This document shows positions 24,478-33,350 of a DNA stretch of 43,466 nt, in pieces (within the stretch, counting starts at the first letter, position 1; the number at the start of each line of letters is the position of its first letter). Position numbers and translations under genes: made by a program. The DNA is from Synechococcus sp. AG-679-B05 (GTDB lineage Bacteria > Cyanobacteriota > Cyanobacteriia > PCC-6307 > Cyanobiaceae), in assembly GCA_003210795.1 (NCBI GenBank), contig QCUJ01000010.1, positions 1 through 43,466 of the forward strand, written 5' to 3'. The notes below the pieces were generated by a model. It did no database searches. It saw nothing but the letters and a program-made list of their open reading frames with translations, and was not told the DNA's origin.

Positions 24478-26282
24478 TGGCGTCAGTTGTGGAGATCTCC
24501 GACAAACGGCGGACGATTCGTCTACCGATTGACGAAGGAGTGATGGCCTTTCGGGGCCTCAGCCCGCAACGGCACAGGTTTGAACTCGAATACGCCCTGG
24601 AACGCGGAAGCACAGCCAACAGTGTGTTTTTTGAAGCTGGCGACAATGCCCCAGCCGTGTTGGTCCACCCTCCTGGCGCTGCTTACCGCGATGCGTTTCT
24701 TCCAGCTTTCGCCGAGGCACTACCGGTGTCTGATGCGCCCTTGCTGGTGGTGGTGGGCCACATCAATCCCAACAGGGTGGCTCTGCTCCGAGATCTGGGC
24801 GAAACCTACGCAGGGCTTGAGCTGGTGGTCTCCAATGCCGGCGCCAAACTGATCGACGAGCTCTGGAATCAGCGCAAGCCAGTACCTCCGGGTGAAAAGA
24901 GCGAACAACCACCCTTGCCTCCACGACCACCTCTGCGGGTGATTCGCCAGGAGGAAATCCTGCCCCTGTCTCAGGGCAGAAGCTTATTGCTGCTGCCAGC
25001 TCCCACCCCCCGGTGGCCCGGCGGCCTGCTCGCTTTCGAGGAGACTCTTGGCCTGCTGATGAGCGGCAAATTCTTCAGTGCACACCTGTGCACTGAAACC
25101 TGGGCTGAAGCCAACCGCAGCAGCACCGAAGTGGAACGGCGGCACTTCTACGACAGCCTGATGGCGCCGATGGCGCGCAAGGTGGAGCTCCTGGTTGAGC
25201 GACTGGAAGAGCTCGATATCCGCACCATTGCTCCTGCACATGGCCCGGCAATCGATACCAGCTGGCGGAGCCTGCTCAATGATTACCGCCGCTGGGGGGA
25301 AAGCCAGCAACAATCCAATCTCACGGTGCTGCTGCTCTTCGCCAGCGCCTACGGCAACACCGCAGCCATCGCCGATGCCCTCGGTCGTGGAGTGACGCGC
25401 ACGAGCATCCGTGTGAATTGCCTCAACTGTGAGTTCACCCCCGCCGATGAACTGATCAGTGCGATCCAAAATGCGGATGGAGTTTTGATCGGCTCACCCA
25501 CGTTGGGTGGCCACGCCCCAACACCAGTTGTATCCGCCCTGGGAACACTGCTGGCGGAAGGCGACCGCAGCAAACCGGTGGGTGTTTTCGGCAGCTACGG
25601 ATGGAGCGGGGAAGCTGTTGACCTCCTCGAAAAGAAGCTGAGAGATGGGGGCTTCAGTTTTGGATTTGATCCGATCCGAATCAAGTTCAGCCCCGATCGC
25701 ACCACAGTGAAGGAGCTGGAGGAAACCGGCACACGTTTTGCACGACAACTTCTGAAGGCCGAGCAGAGGGCAAAACGGCGGAATGCAGGCGGAATGAATG
25801 AAAGCCGCAGCAATCCCGCCATCCAGGCCCTGGGTCGGGTCGTGGGGTCGCTCAGTATCCTCACCACCCGGAAAGGGGAGCTCAGTGGCGCAATGGTGGC
25901 GAGCTGGGTGAGTCAGGCAAGCTTCACACCGCCAGGGCTGACGGTCGCCGTCGCCAAGGACCGGGCCGTGGAATCCCTGCTGCAGAAAGGTGATTGCTTT
26001 GCTATGAACCTGCTCGCAGAAGGACGCGAAAGCGGCCCCATGAAACAGTTTCTGCAACCATTTGACCCCGGGGCAGACCGGTTTGCGGGCCTAGAACTGG
26101 AGCAAAGTCCCTCCGAACAACCGTTGCTGCCGGAGGCTCTCGCCTGGTTGGAATGCAGCGTGAAACAACGCATGGAATGTGGCGACCATTGGCTGCTTTA
26201 TGCCGAAGTGACACACGGAGGTGTCTTCGACGCCGACTCAACAACCGCAGTGCACCATCGCCGCAGCGGGGCCAACTACTAA
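24477..26282 (+). CDS. flv1: Flavodiiron protein Flv1, partner of Flv3
   Basis: 601 residues with the same diiron-like, flavodoxin-like (LLLFASAYGNTAAIADALG, GVFGSYGWSGEA) and flavin-reductase (GAMVASWVSQASFTPPGLTVA) domains as the gene before it. The diiron site is degenerate: where Flv3 has HTEPDH this protein has HINPNR (H95, N97, N99, R100). This loss is the mark of cyanobacterial Flv1, which works with Flv3. The start codon shares its A with the stop of flv3 (TGATG), so translation is coupled and the two subunits should be made in balanced amounts. A TTG one codon earlier is a less likely start. It is the last gene before a 650-bp gap. Confidence 0.92.
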   Translation: MASVVEISDKRRTIRLPIDEGVMAFRGLSPQRHRFELEYALERGSTANSVFFEAGDNAPAVLVHPPGAAYRDAFLPAFAEALPVSDAPLLVVVGHINPNRVALLRDLGETYAGLELVVSNAGAKLIDELWNQRKPVPPGEKSEQPPLPPRPPLRVIRQEEILPLSQGRSLLLLPAPTPRWPGGLLAFEETLGLLMSGKFFSAHLCTETWAEANRSSTEVERRHFYDSLMAPMARKVELLVERLEELDIRTIAPAHGPAIDTSWRSLLNDYRRWGESQQQSNLTVLLLFASAYGNTAAIADALGRGVTRTSIRVNCLNCEFTPADELISAIQNADGVLIGSPTLGGHAPTPVVSALGTLLAEGDRSKPVGVFGSYGWSGEAVDLLEKKLRDGGFSFGFDPIRIKFSPDRTTVKELEETGTRFARQLLKAEQRAKRRNAGGMNESRSNPAIQALGRVVGSLSILTTRKGELSGAMVASWVSQASFTPPGLTVAVAKDRAVESLLQKGDCFAMNLLAEGRESGPMKQFLQPFDPGADRFAGLELEQSPSEQPLLPEALAWLECSVKQRMECGDHWLLYAEVTHGGVFDADSTTAVHHRRSGANY

Positions 26283-26937
26283 TCCACCATTGCCACCCAA
26301 GTAAACTAAACATTAGCCGGTACAAGTACAAATAAAAATACCCAATCTGCTTAGAGAGCAACAGAATAAATCCACCTGTCAATGTCGAAAGAAACAAATC
26401 ACAGGCAATACAACTTGAATTCCATGCAAAATGCGGGAACAGAACAACCAAAAGATATTAGCGCTATGCGCCGCAAAAGATCTCACATCAACGACTCAAA
26501 CATCGAGACTTTCTAACCCATAGCCATACAGCCAGAGGGCGCACACCCTTTAATAACTATCGAACAAATACGTCATCTAAATACCTACTCGGTCAACTAG
26601 ATAATAATGCCAATTACTCGTTCAATAACATAAGCAGTCCTCCCAGACCTCTTCCCAGATAGAGCAAAAGCCCTTTCACCAGTGAATACCAAATAACCAA
26701 AAAGACATCAGCCCAAGAACTTTATTTAATTAAAATTATTCGTGGCATCATCCAAAATCAACGCGCATCTCAACAAAACTTGGCCTGAAGCGTTCCCACT
26801 ATCAACAATCAGGATCGTTAACGATTGCTAGAAAAAACTAGCTCAGAGATTGCCTATACCCCCTCTCCCGCTCCCAAAAAGAACAGGTATCTTCACAGGA
26901 GAGGAAAAAACTGAGGATAAAGACTATCTTTTATCTA
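26283..26937. other. Gene-poor AT-rich gap between flv1 and the ZIP-like pair
   Basis: 655 bp with many stops in all frames and no recognisable protein segment or RNA gene. The A+T-rich composition contrasts with the GC-rich flv genes. The only structure I can support is the weak terminator at its right end for the ZIP-like operon. It may be decayed sequence at the edge of an accessory region. Confidence 0.5.
26905..26935 (-). terminator. Weak terminator after the ZIP-like operon
   Basis: On the reverse strand GATAAAAGA and TCTTTATC form an imperfect AT-rich stem with a TAG loop, followed after 5 nt by six T residues. It sits directly after the stop codon of the second ZIP-like gene. The stem is weak, so function is uncertain. 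Confidence 0.35.
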
Positions 26938-27831
26938 TTAATGCCACATATGCGACATAAAAAATGCTGCCGAAAATCCAACTCCGGCCACGAGAGATAC
27001 GAAATCGTGCGTCTCCTCATAGGCTTCAGGAATTACAGTTTGCAGGGTCATAGCCAAGACTCCACCAGCAGCTAAAGCCGTCGTCACAGCCCTCAAGCCC
27101 AATGGAGAATTACTCATAGTAGAGAAGGCCAGCATAGAAGAGAACACACAAGCAAGAACTACAATTGTCCAGGTCACAAGAATATTTCGCGACGAAATTC
27201 CACTTCGCTTTAGGCCAACTCCACTCGCAAGCCCCTCAGGGATATTAGCCACAGCAACAGCAACAATAACCGATATAGTAACCAACTTATTATCCAAAAA
27301 AGATATTCCTATACTCATTGACTCGGGTATTCCATCAAGAATAGCCCCAACAACAAGTGCCATAGCAGCTTGCTTTTCAGTTCTTTTATTAGGTTCAAGA
27401 GAGCCTAGTCCTCCACACTCCGCCGAATTTCGCCGCTTTAATCCACCACGAGAAATTAAACGGTTAACCAGGACGTAAATAGCAATGCCCAGAAAAAAAC
27501 CAAGCATTGAATAAAAAATACCACCAATATCAAAAGCAGCTTCAAGAAGATCATACGACAATAGTGCAATCAACATCCCTGCACTTAAAGCCAGGAAAAC
27601 AGCCGTAAAACGCTTACCTGGCGAAAATCTTATGCCTAAAGCTGCAGATATTAAAACCGGAATCATTGCCACAAAGGACCAAAACCCCGCATCCCAAATT
27701 GATCCAGCCACTTTTGGCGTACAGGGCTCCGCCGTGCCATCCATCAAGTGCAAGGGAGACAGGATGTTGTAAGCCTGACCAGAGAGTGAATCAGCAAGAG
27801 AAAAAATAGAAGTGATTCCCGAAAAGTCCAT
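26938..27831 (-). CDS. ZIP-family metal transporter, second of a tandem pair
   Basis: 297 residues with about eight hydrophobic helices. ZIP/GufA-type helix motifs are present: ILDGIPESMSIGISFLDN in helix 4 and ANIPEGLASGVGLKRSG in helix 5, the region that binds zinc or iron in this family. The usual histidines of HNxPEG and HxxPEG are replaced here by Asp and Asn, so the ion and affinity may differ. An N-terminal extension of about 20 residues is absent from the neighbour. The long central loop (RGGLKRRNSAECGGLG) lacks a histidine cluster. It follows its close paralogue at 27876-28694 by 44 nt and the two are probably one transcript from tandem duplication. Confidence 0.82.
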   Translation of the reverse strand: MDFSGITSIFSLADSLSGQAYNILSPLHLMDGTAEPCTPKVAGSIWDAGFWSFVAMIPVLISAALGIRFSPGKRFTAVFLALSAGMLIALLSYDLLEAAFDIGGIFYSMLGFFLGIAIYVLVNRLISRGGLKRRNSAECGGLGSLEPNKRTEKQAAMALVVGAILDGIPESMSIGISFLDNKLVTISVIVAVAVANIPEGLASGVGLKRSGISSRNILVTWTIVVLACVFSSMLAFSTMSNSPLGLRAVTTALAAGGVLAMTLQTVIPEAYEETHDFVSLVAGVGFSAAFFMSHMWH

Positions 27832-27875
27832 AATTAGAAAACGATTTAAAAAGACCTATCAATAAATGAAGTGAA

Positions 27876-28694
27876 CTAATGAGAGAAAATATGCGAGACA
27901 ACAAATGCGGAAGCAAACCCAATACCTCCCAAAATGCTGATTGCATCATGCGTTTCCTCATACGCTTCAGGAACAATCGTATTGAACGTCATCGCTAAAA
28001 CACCGCCACCAGCAAAAGCGGTTAATGCAGCTTTTGCTGTAACACCTACATCACTCATAATTACATAGGCGGCCACAGAAGCAACAACACAAGACGCAAC
28101 AACACAAGACCAAATCAAAAGTATTTTTTGAGTGCCAAAACCACTCCTCTTGAGACCGACACCACTTGCGAGACCTTCTGGGATGTTTGCGATAGCTACT
28201 GCAAGAACTACAGATGCACTAACCAAAGGATTGTCCAAAAATGCGATGCCTATACTCATTGACTCAGGTATTCCATCCAAGACGGCTCCAACAACAAGAG
28301 CAATAGAAGCATTACGTTCAGCAGTCTGCTCTGGAGACAAATCACCAAGACCACCACACGAACGAGAATTACGGCGGCCAATTCCACCATCCGCAATGAT
28401 ACGATTTGCAGTAATATATACAATAATTCCCATGCAAAATCCACCAAGAGAAGGAAATATACCCCCCAAGCGAAAAGCAATTTCCACTAGGTCATATGAA
28501 AGAAGAGCAATTAACAATCCAGAACTAAGTGCCAACAAAAAAGAGGTGATTCGTTTACCAGGCGAAAATCTCAAACCAACCCAAGCAGAGATCAATACCG
28601 GAACCATCGCGACAAAAGACCAAAGAGCGGCATCAAAAACGGTGCCACCTACAGACGCTTCCTGTGCCGACAAAACGGCTAAAATCCAAGTCAT
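27876..28694 (-). CDS. ZIP-family metal transporter, first of a tandem pair
   Basis: 272 residues, a close paralogue of the next gene. Nearly identical blocks include WSFVAM-x-PVLISA, RFSPGKR, LIALLSYDL, GIPESMSIGI and ANIPEGLASGVGLKRSG. Family members move divalent metals across the inner membrane, mostly zinc, iron or manganese into the cytosol. The Asp and Asn in place of the metal-binding histidines are shared with the paralogue, so the change predates the duplication. It is the promoter-proximal gene, and a Fur/Zur-like dyad lies 20 nt upstream of the start codon. Both genes are more AT-rich than the flanking core genes, which fits an accessory, perhaps transferred, unit. Confidence 0.82.
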   Translation of the reverse strand: MTWILAVLSAQEASVGGTVFDAALWSFVAMVPVLISAWVGLRFSPGKRITSFLLALSSGLLIALLSYDLVEIAFRLGGIFPSLGGFCMGIIVYITANRIIADGGIGRRNSRSCGGLGDLSPEQTAERNASIALVVGAVLDGIPESMSIGIAFLDNPLVSASVVLAVAIANIPEGLASGVGLKRSGFGTQKILLIWSCVVASCVVASVAAYVIMSDVGVTAKAALTAFAGGGVLAMTFNTIVPEAYEETHDAISILGGIGFASAFVVSHIFSH

Positions 28695-28713
28695 TTCAAG
28701 CTATTTCAACATT

Positions 28714-28728
28714 TGAGAATGAATATAG
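28714..28728 (-). promoter_or_regulatory. Fur/Zur-like operator upstream of the ZIP-like operon
   Basis: TGAGAATGAATATAG on the plus strand matches most positions of the Fur-superfamily dyad TGATAATNATTATCA. It overlaps a possible -10 element (TATATT on the reverse strand) just upstream of the first ZIP-like gene. Repression by metal-loaded Fur or Zur would make sense for an importer. It is a single imperfect match. Confidence 0.3.
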
Positions 28729-29397
28729 CGGCTTTATACAACAAAACCCATTAAACAAACGCGAATTAATGGTCGCTTCATTCATCCCAACCAATACTCA
28801 ACCTACGAATTATCCCAATTAATAATAACTTGCTGCTACGACAAAATTAATCTAGAAAACTTTCTGGCTGATCAGCAATTGCTATTGAATGAATCTCGCT
28901 CAGCGGTGATGACGTCCAAGCACGGTTCAACAGACAGCCCATCGCTATTTTTCACATTCTCCACCGACGGTTGCATGGAGCTGGTCATATCGCTTCTCAT
29001 CAAGCCCACACACCTCGGTGCCCAAGTGGTGGGGAGTCAGCTGCTAAGCAACCACGCCAAACCTCCATAGGACGTCATCATCTCCGAACTATTACTGCGA
29101 ATTCTTCAGATGGGACCGCTTCAGCTCTTAGGGCGGCGTCCCTTCCCCCAAACCTCTTATCAGCTCACAGACGCTTGCACTGCATCTAAAAGAAGAACGC
29201 TTTCACAAACATTTGGACTGGTCCTCGCAGAACTTGTCCTTAGGCCCTCTGTACTGATTAATGACGGCAGCATTTTTAGGGGGGAAACCGACGGCGAGGC
29301 TTGATCACAACGATCCCAAAGAGATTCCAGGAATGACTTGCACTTCAGAGGGCACGCCCTGAAATGGAAACGTCATTATTAAAGGATCCCTAGAGCG
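28729..29397. other. Gene-poor gap left of the small hypothetical gene
   Basis: About 670 bp holding only short overlapping open frames (for example 28879-29070 and 29110-29304 on the plus strand) that match no family I know. The left third is AT-rich and the right two thirds have a composition closer to core genes, so it may contain remnants of an old gene. I see no RNA gene or repeat. Confidence 0.45.
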
Positions 29398-29604
29398 ATG
29401 GGTTATCCAATGAGCACCCAGGCCGTGGTGCGCTACCGCGGCTATTTGTTGCTCCCTCAAATAAACCAGGGCTGGCTGGTCAGACCGGAACGCAGCCCGA
29501 TGAATTTGCTCCCATTCAGAACACCCACCTGCTCTTTAGCGGATGTAAAGGCATTGCTGGACTGGCGCCTTTCTCAGGAACCAACAGAAATAGGGGCCGC
29601 TTGA
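29398..29604 (+). CDS. Small conserved hypothetical protein
   Basis: 68 residues (64 if the second ATG at 29410, giving MSTQAVVRYRGY, is used). The sequence is compact and well formed: VRYRGYLLLPQINQGWLVRPE, then a segment ending LADVKALLDWRLSQ. It looks like the small single-domain proteins typical of marine Synechococcus, but I cannot name a function. The stop lies inside GGCCGC-TTGA-GCGGCC, an inverted repeat without a T run. It converges on the next small gene. Confidence 0.6.
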   Translation: MGYPMSTQAVVRYRGYLLLPQINQGWLVRPERSPMNLLPFRTPTCSLADVKALLDWRLSQEPTEIGAA

Positions 29605-29623
29605 GCGGCCACCTCATTCAGAG

Positions 29624-29875
29624 TCAGGCCGCCGCAGGTGGCGGGGTTGGATCACCGATGGTCTGAAGCGGAATCACCAATGTTGCCCAGTGAGCGGGAC
29701 GTTCCGGACGGTTGCGCCGTGCTTGACGGACCCCAAAAGGCACACGAACGACGTTGGTTCCTTCAACAGGAATAGTGTGGCCACGGCTAAAAGCCGAGTC
29801 GAGCCCATCAGAAAGGACTGGAAGACTCAGGCCTATCTGACTTTCAGCGTCTGGCTTGTTGCTGTTCCGATCCAT
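29624..29875 (-). CDS. Small conserved hypothetical protein
   Basis: 83 residues from the ATG at 29875, chosen because a GGGGGA ribosome-type site lies 5 nt upstream; an in-frame start at 29926 has none. The protein is polar with an arginine-rich middle (VRQARRNRPERPAHW) and a proline/alanine tail (DPTPPPAAA). No signal peptide or membrane segment is seen, and I do not recognise a family. A perfect dyad (29945-29962) lies about 70 nt upstream and may control it. Confidence 0.5.
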   Translation of the reverse strand: MDRNSNKPDAESQIGLSLPVLSDGLDSAFSRGHTIPVEGTNVVRVPFGVRQARRNRPERPAHWATLVIPLQTIGDPTPPPAAA

Positions 29876-29944
29876 GGTGTCCCCCGACAGACGAATCAGT
29901 TGCCGACCAGTCTGATTGCTTTGCAAGCAACGGCTGATCGAAAT

Positions 29945-29962
29945 AAACCAAAAGTTTGGTTT
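29945..29962. repeat. Perfect 8-bp inverted repeat (possible operator)
   Basis: AAACCAAA and TTTGGTTT are separated by AG only. The 2-nt centre is too short for a free RNA hairpin loop, so a protein-binding dyad is likelier than a terminator. It lies between the gcvP stop and the small gene starting at 29875 on the same strand. Confidence 0.4.
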
Positions 29963-30016
29963 TCAGTGAAAATTTACACGTTGTAGGCCGTAATTACCAG
30001 CAAAACTCCCTTCACT

Positions 30017-32905
30017 TCAAGCCGCAGCAATCGAAGTCGAAATTGCCATGTCCTCCACTGACGGGCAAGTGCACACCAAATTGCGATCACCGAAGGCGTT
30101 ATCGATGCGAGCCACAGCTGGCCACATTTTGTTCTGCTGCTGTCCCTCCAGCGGGAACGCCGCCTGACGACGGCTGTAGGGACGATCCCAATCATCCGCG
30201 GTAACCGCAGCCATGGTGTGTGGCGCCCGTTTCAGCGGGTTATTGCTGGCGTCCAGGGCACCGGATTCAATCGCCCGGACCTCCTCACGGATTGAAATCA
30301 ACGCATTCACGAAGTGGTCGAGCTCCGCCAGGCTTTCACTTTCGGTGGGCTCCACCATCACCGTTCCGGCGACCGGCCAGCTCACGGTGGGGGCGTGAAA
30401 GCCGTAATCCATAAGCCGTTTGGCGATGTCATCCACATCGATTCCGGCATCTCGCTTGAGCGGCCGCAAATCGAGAATGCATTCATGGGCGACCCGACCA
30501 CGGGCTCCCCGGAACAGGACCGAATAGTGCGGATCAAGCCGATGGGCTAGGTAATTGGCAGACAGCAGAGCCACAGCACTGGCCTGTCGCAACGCATCGC
30601 CACCCATCATCCGGAGATACATCCAACTGATTGGCAAAATGCTGGCGCTGCCCAACGCCGCAGCCGACACCGGTCCGATGGCCGACCCGTTGGACGGTTG
30701 CAGCGGATGGCCAGGCAGGAACGGGGCGAGGTGGGCTGCCACACCGATCGGGCCAACTCCCGGTCCGCCGCCGCCATGGGGAATGCAGAAGGTCTTGTGC
30801 AGATTCAGGTGGCAGACATCCGCCCCGAAAACACCCGGTCGGCATAGACCCACCTGAGCATTGAGATTGGCCCCATCGAGATAAACCTGGCCTCCATGGC
30901 GATGAACCAGATCGCAAATGCTGCGGATCCCTGTTTCGAACACCCCATGGGTGGAGGGGTACGTGACCATCAGGGCCGCGAGGCGATCGGCGTACTGCTC
31001 AGCTTTGGCTGCCAGATCGCTCTGGTCAATGTTGCCATCGTCATCGCAGGCCACCGCCACAACAGTGAGACCGGCCATCACGGCACTGGCGGGATTGGTG
31101 CCATGGGCGCTAGTGGGAATCAGACAGATATCGCGATGCCCCTCGCCGCAGGAAAGGTGCCAGGCACGGATCACCAGCAAACCTGCGTATTCACCCTGCG
31201 ACCCTGCATTGGGCTGCAACGACACCGCAGCAAAACCAGTTAGAGCAGCCAGCCAGGTCTCCAGGTCATCCGCCAGGCGGCGATAACCGACCGCCTGGGA
31301 GGCCGGAGCAAAAGGATGCAAGCCAGCAAACACCGGCCAGCTCACCGGCAGCAGCTCAGCTGCTGCATTGAGCTTCATGGTGCAGCTTCCAAGCGGAATC
31401 ATCCCGTGCACGAGTGAGATGTCTCGACTCACCAACCGCTGGATATAACGAAGCAGCTCCGTCTCGCTGCGGTAGCGATGAAACACCTCCTGGGTGAGCC
31501 AGGGGGCGGTGCGGCCAGAAACGCCATCAAAGGCCACATCAGGGGCAGGCACGCACCCTGGCGCAGGTTGGCCGGCTGCCTGGGCAACAGCAGCCACCAA
31601 CCGCTGAACCTCAGCGACGTCGCTGCATTCATCCAGGCTGATGCCGAAACCGGTGGCGTCCTCGGGATCCACGCCATCCGGCACAACCCGCAGGTTGAAG
31701 CCGGCCGCCGCCGCCGCACGATGCACTGCGGCGGCTAATGGGGACGTGATCGTCACCGTGTCAAAGCGATCCCCATGGGGAACGGAGAAGCCCAGTTCTG
31801 TCAGGGCCGCCTCCAGTTGCTTCCGCAGCCCAAAGATCCGCCGAGCAATATCCTCAAGACCGGTCGGCCCGTGGTGCACGGCATAAAACGAGGCCATCAC
31901 CGCCAGGAGCACCTGGGCTGTGCAGATGTTGCTGGTGGCCTTGTCACGGCGAATGTGCTGCTCTCTGGTCTGCAGCGCCAACCGCAGGGCCGGCTGGCCC
32001 TCCGCATCCTTGGACTGACCCACAAGACGGCCGGGGATCTGCCGCTTGTAATCCTCACGCGTCGCGAAAAAGGCAGCATGGGGCCCGCCAAAGCCCATCG
32101 GCACCCCAAAACGCTGGGCGCTGCCGACGGCAATATCGGCGCCAAAGTCCGCCACTGGTGCGATCAGTGTCTGAGCCAGCGGGTCGATCGCCACAGTGGC
32201 CAGAGCCCCAGCAGCATGGGCTTGAGCAATCACATCGGTGGGATCCCAGAGTTGTCCCCCCGATCCGGGCAGCTGCAACAACAACCCAAAGGCGCTCGCC
32301 TCAATCGAGACCTCGCGTGGATTCACCAGCTCCAGGGCAATGCCCAGGGGCTCAGCACGGGTCTGAAGCACAGCGAGGGTTTGGGGTAGCACCGCTTCAT
32401 CCACCAAAAAACGGTTGGCATCGCTGCGGCGACAAACCCCGAAGCTGAGGCTCATCGCCTCAGCAGCGGCAGTGGCCTCATCCAGAAGGGAGGCATTGGC
32501 GATCGGCAGACCGGTGAGCTCGCTGATCAGGGTTTGGAAATTGAGCAGCGCCTCCAATCGACCCTGAGCGATTTCCGCCTGATATGGGGTGTAAGCGGTG
32601 TACCAGGCTGGATTTTCAAAGACATGCCGCTGGATCAGAGCAGGGGTGGCCGTGCCGAAGTAGCCAAGCCCGATCAGTGAGCGGCGGCTCTCATTGTCGG
32701 AGGCAATCGCGCTCAGTTCATTCAGGGCAACCGCCTCGCCGCAACCCGAGGGCAAGACGTCGTGAGGCGCTGCTGGATCAAGAATGTCCTCCGGCACCAC
32801 ATCTGCCAGGAAGGCATCCAAGTCGGAATAACCGAGGGCGGCCAACATCCGATCCTGCTCGGCCGAACTTGGGCCGACATGACGCTGCAGGAAAGGAGAG
32901 GTCAC
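30017..32905 (-). CDS. gcvP: Glycine dehydrogenase (decarboxylating), P-protein of the glycine cleavage system
   Basis: 962 residues, the single-chain form. The enzyme decarboxylates glycine and passes the aminomethyl group to the lipoyl arm of GcvH; in cyanobacteria this supports photorespiratory glycine use and one-carbon supply. The N-terminal half opens with [19 protein letters not shown]; the C-terminal half has the PLP-binding lysine in [16 protein letters not shown] (residue about 704). The motifs [14 protein letters not shown] and [14 protein letters not shown] are typical. It lies 40 nt behind gcvH on the same strand and forms an operon with it. No glycine riboswitch was seen upstream. 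The T and L proteins are not in this window. Confidence 0.97.
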   Translation of the reverse strand: MTSPFLQRHVGPSSAEQDRMLAALGYSDLDAFLADVVPEDILDPAAPHDVLPSGCGEAVALNELSAIASDNESRRSLIGLGYFGTATPALIQRHVFENPAWYTAYTPYQAEIAQGRLEALLNFQTLISELTGLPIANASLLDEATAAAEAMSLSFGVCRRSDANRFLVDEAVLPQTLAVLQTRAEPLGIALELVNPREVSIEASAFGLLLQLPGSGGQLWDPTDVIAQAHAAGALATVAIDPLAQTLIAPVADFGADIAVGSAQRFGVPMGFGGPHAAFFATREDYKRQIPGRLVGQSKDAEGQPALRLALQTREQHIRRDKATSNICTAQVLLAVMASFYAVHHGPTGLEDIARRIFGLRKQLEAALTELGFSVPHGDRFDTVTITSPLAAAVHRAAAAAGFNLRVVPDGVDPEDATGFGISLDECSDVAEVQRLVAAVAQAAGQPAPGCVPAPDVAFDGVSGRTAPWLTQEVFHRYRSETELLRYIQRLVSRDISLVHGMIPLGSCTMKLNAAAELLPVSWPVFAGLHPFAPASQAVGYRRLADDLETWLAALTGFAAVSLQPNAGSQGEYAGLLVIRAWHLSCGEGHRDICLIPTSAHGTNPASAVMAGLTVVAVACDDDGNIDQSDLAAKAEQYADRLAALMVTYPSTHGVFETGIRSICDLVHRHGGQVYLDGANLNAQVGLCRPGVFGADVCHLNLHKTFCIPHGGGGPGVGPIGVAAHLAPFLPGHPLQPSNGSAIGPVSAAALGSASILPISWMYLRMMGGDALRQASAVALLSANYLAHRLDPHYSVLFRGARGRVAHECILDLRPLKRDAGIDVDDIAKRLMDYGFHAPTVSWPVAGTVMVEPTESESLAELDHFVNALISIREEVRAIESGALDASNNPLKRAPHTMAAVTADDWDRPYSRRQAAFPLEGQQQNKMWPAVARIDNAFGDRNLVCTCPSVEDMAISTSIAAA

Positions 32906-32945
32906 CTGGATCGGTCAGATAGCCAGGTGATCGTAAAGACGGGGT

Positions 32946-33335
32946 TCAGCCAGCGATGACCTTGGCGGCGTAATTCTCGGCGTCCATCAGGCTTTGGAGT
33001 TGCGATGGATCGCTGGGGCGCAACATCAGCAACCAGCCCTCGCCATGGGGATCGTTCTGGAGCTCTTCAGGGCTGGCCAGCACAGCCTCGTTGCGCTGAA
33101 CCACTTCACCGGCCACCGGTGCATACATATCTTCCACCGCTTTGACCGACTCAACCGATCCAAAGCTGCTTCCTTTCTCGAGACTGTCGCCCACCTCCGG
33201 CAGATCAACAAAAACAATGTCCCCCAGTTGATCAACAGCGAAGGCACTGATTCCCACCCGCACGAACTCGCCGTCGGGATTGGCGTACTCATGACTGTCA
33301 GCGAAGCGGAAGGAGGCGGGAAACTCGAACGCCAT
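32946..33335 (-). CDS. gcvH: Glycine cleavage system H protein (lipoyl carrier)
   Basis: 129 residues, standard length. It shuttles the aminomethyl group between the P and T proteins on a lipoyl-lysine. The lipoyl site is in SVESVKAVEDMYAP (K65), and the N-terminal FADSHEYA and GISAFAVDQLGDIVFVDLPEVG are family motifs. It lies 40 nt upstream of gcvP and 15 nt downstream of a PLP-enzyme gene, all on the reverse strand. Confidence 0.97.
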   Translation of the reverse strand: MAFEFPASFRFADSHEYANPDGEFVRVGISAFAVDQLGDIVFVDLPEVGDSLEKGSSFGSVESVKAVEDMYAPVAGEVVQRNEAVLASPEELQNDPHGEGWLLMLRPSDPSQLQSLMDAENYAAKVIAG

Positions 33336-33350
33336 CGAGGGACCGATTGA

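Noticed and set aside
26319-26342. GTA/TAC spacing as an NtcA site downstream of flv1
   Set aside because: Spacing is 10 nt instead of 8 and there is no gene oriented to use it.
29110-29304. 64-codon plus-strand frame in the gap before 29398
   Set aside because: No ribosome site, no family resemblance, overlaps other equally short frames.
29590-29608. GGCCGC-TTGA-GCGGCC as a terminator
   Set aside because: Good stem but no T run on either strand; overlaps the stop codon of the small gene.
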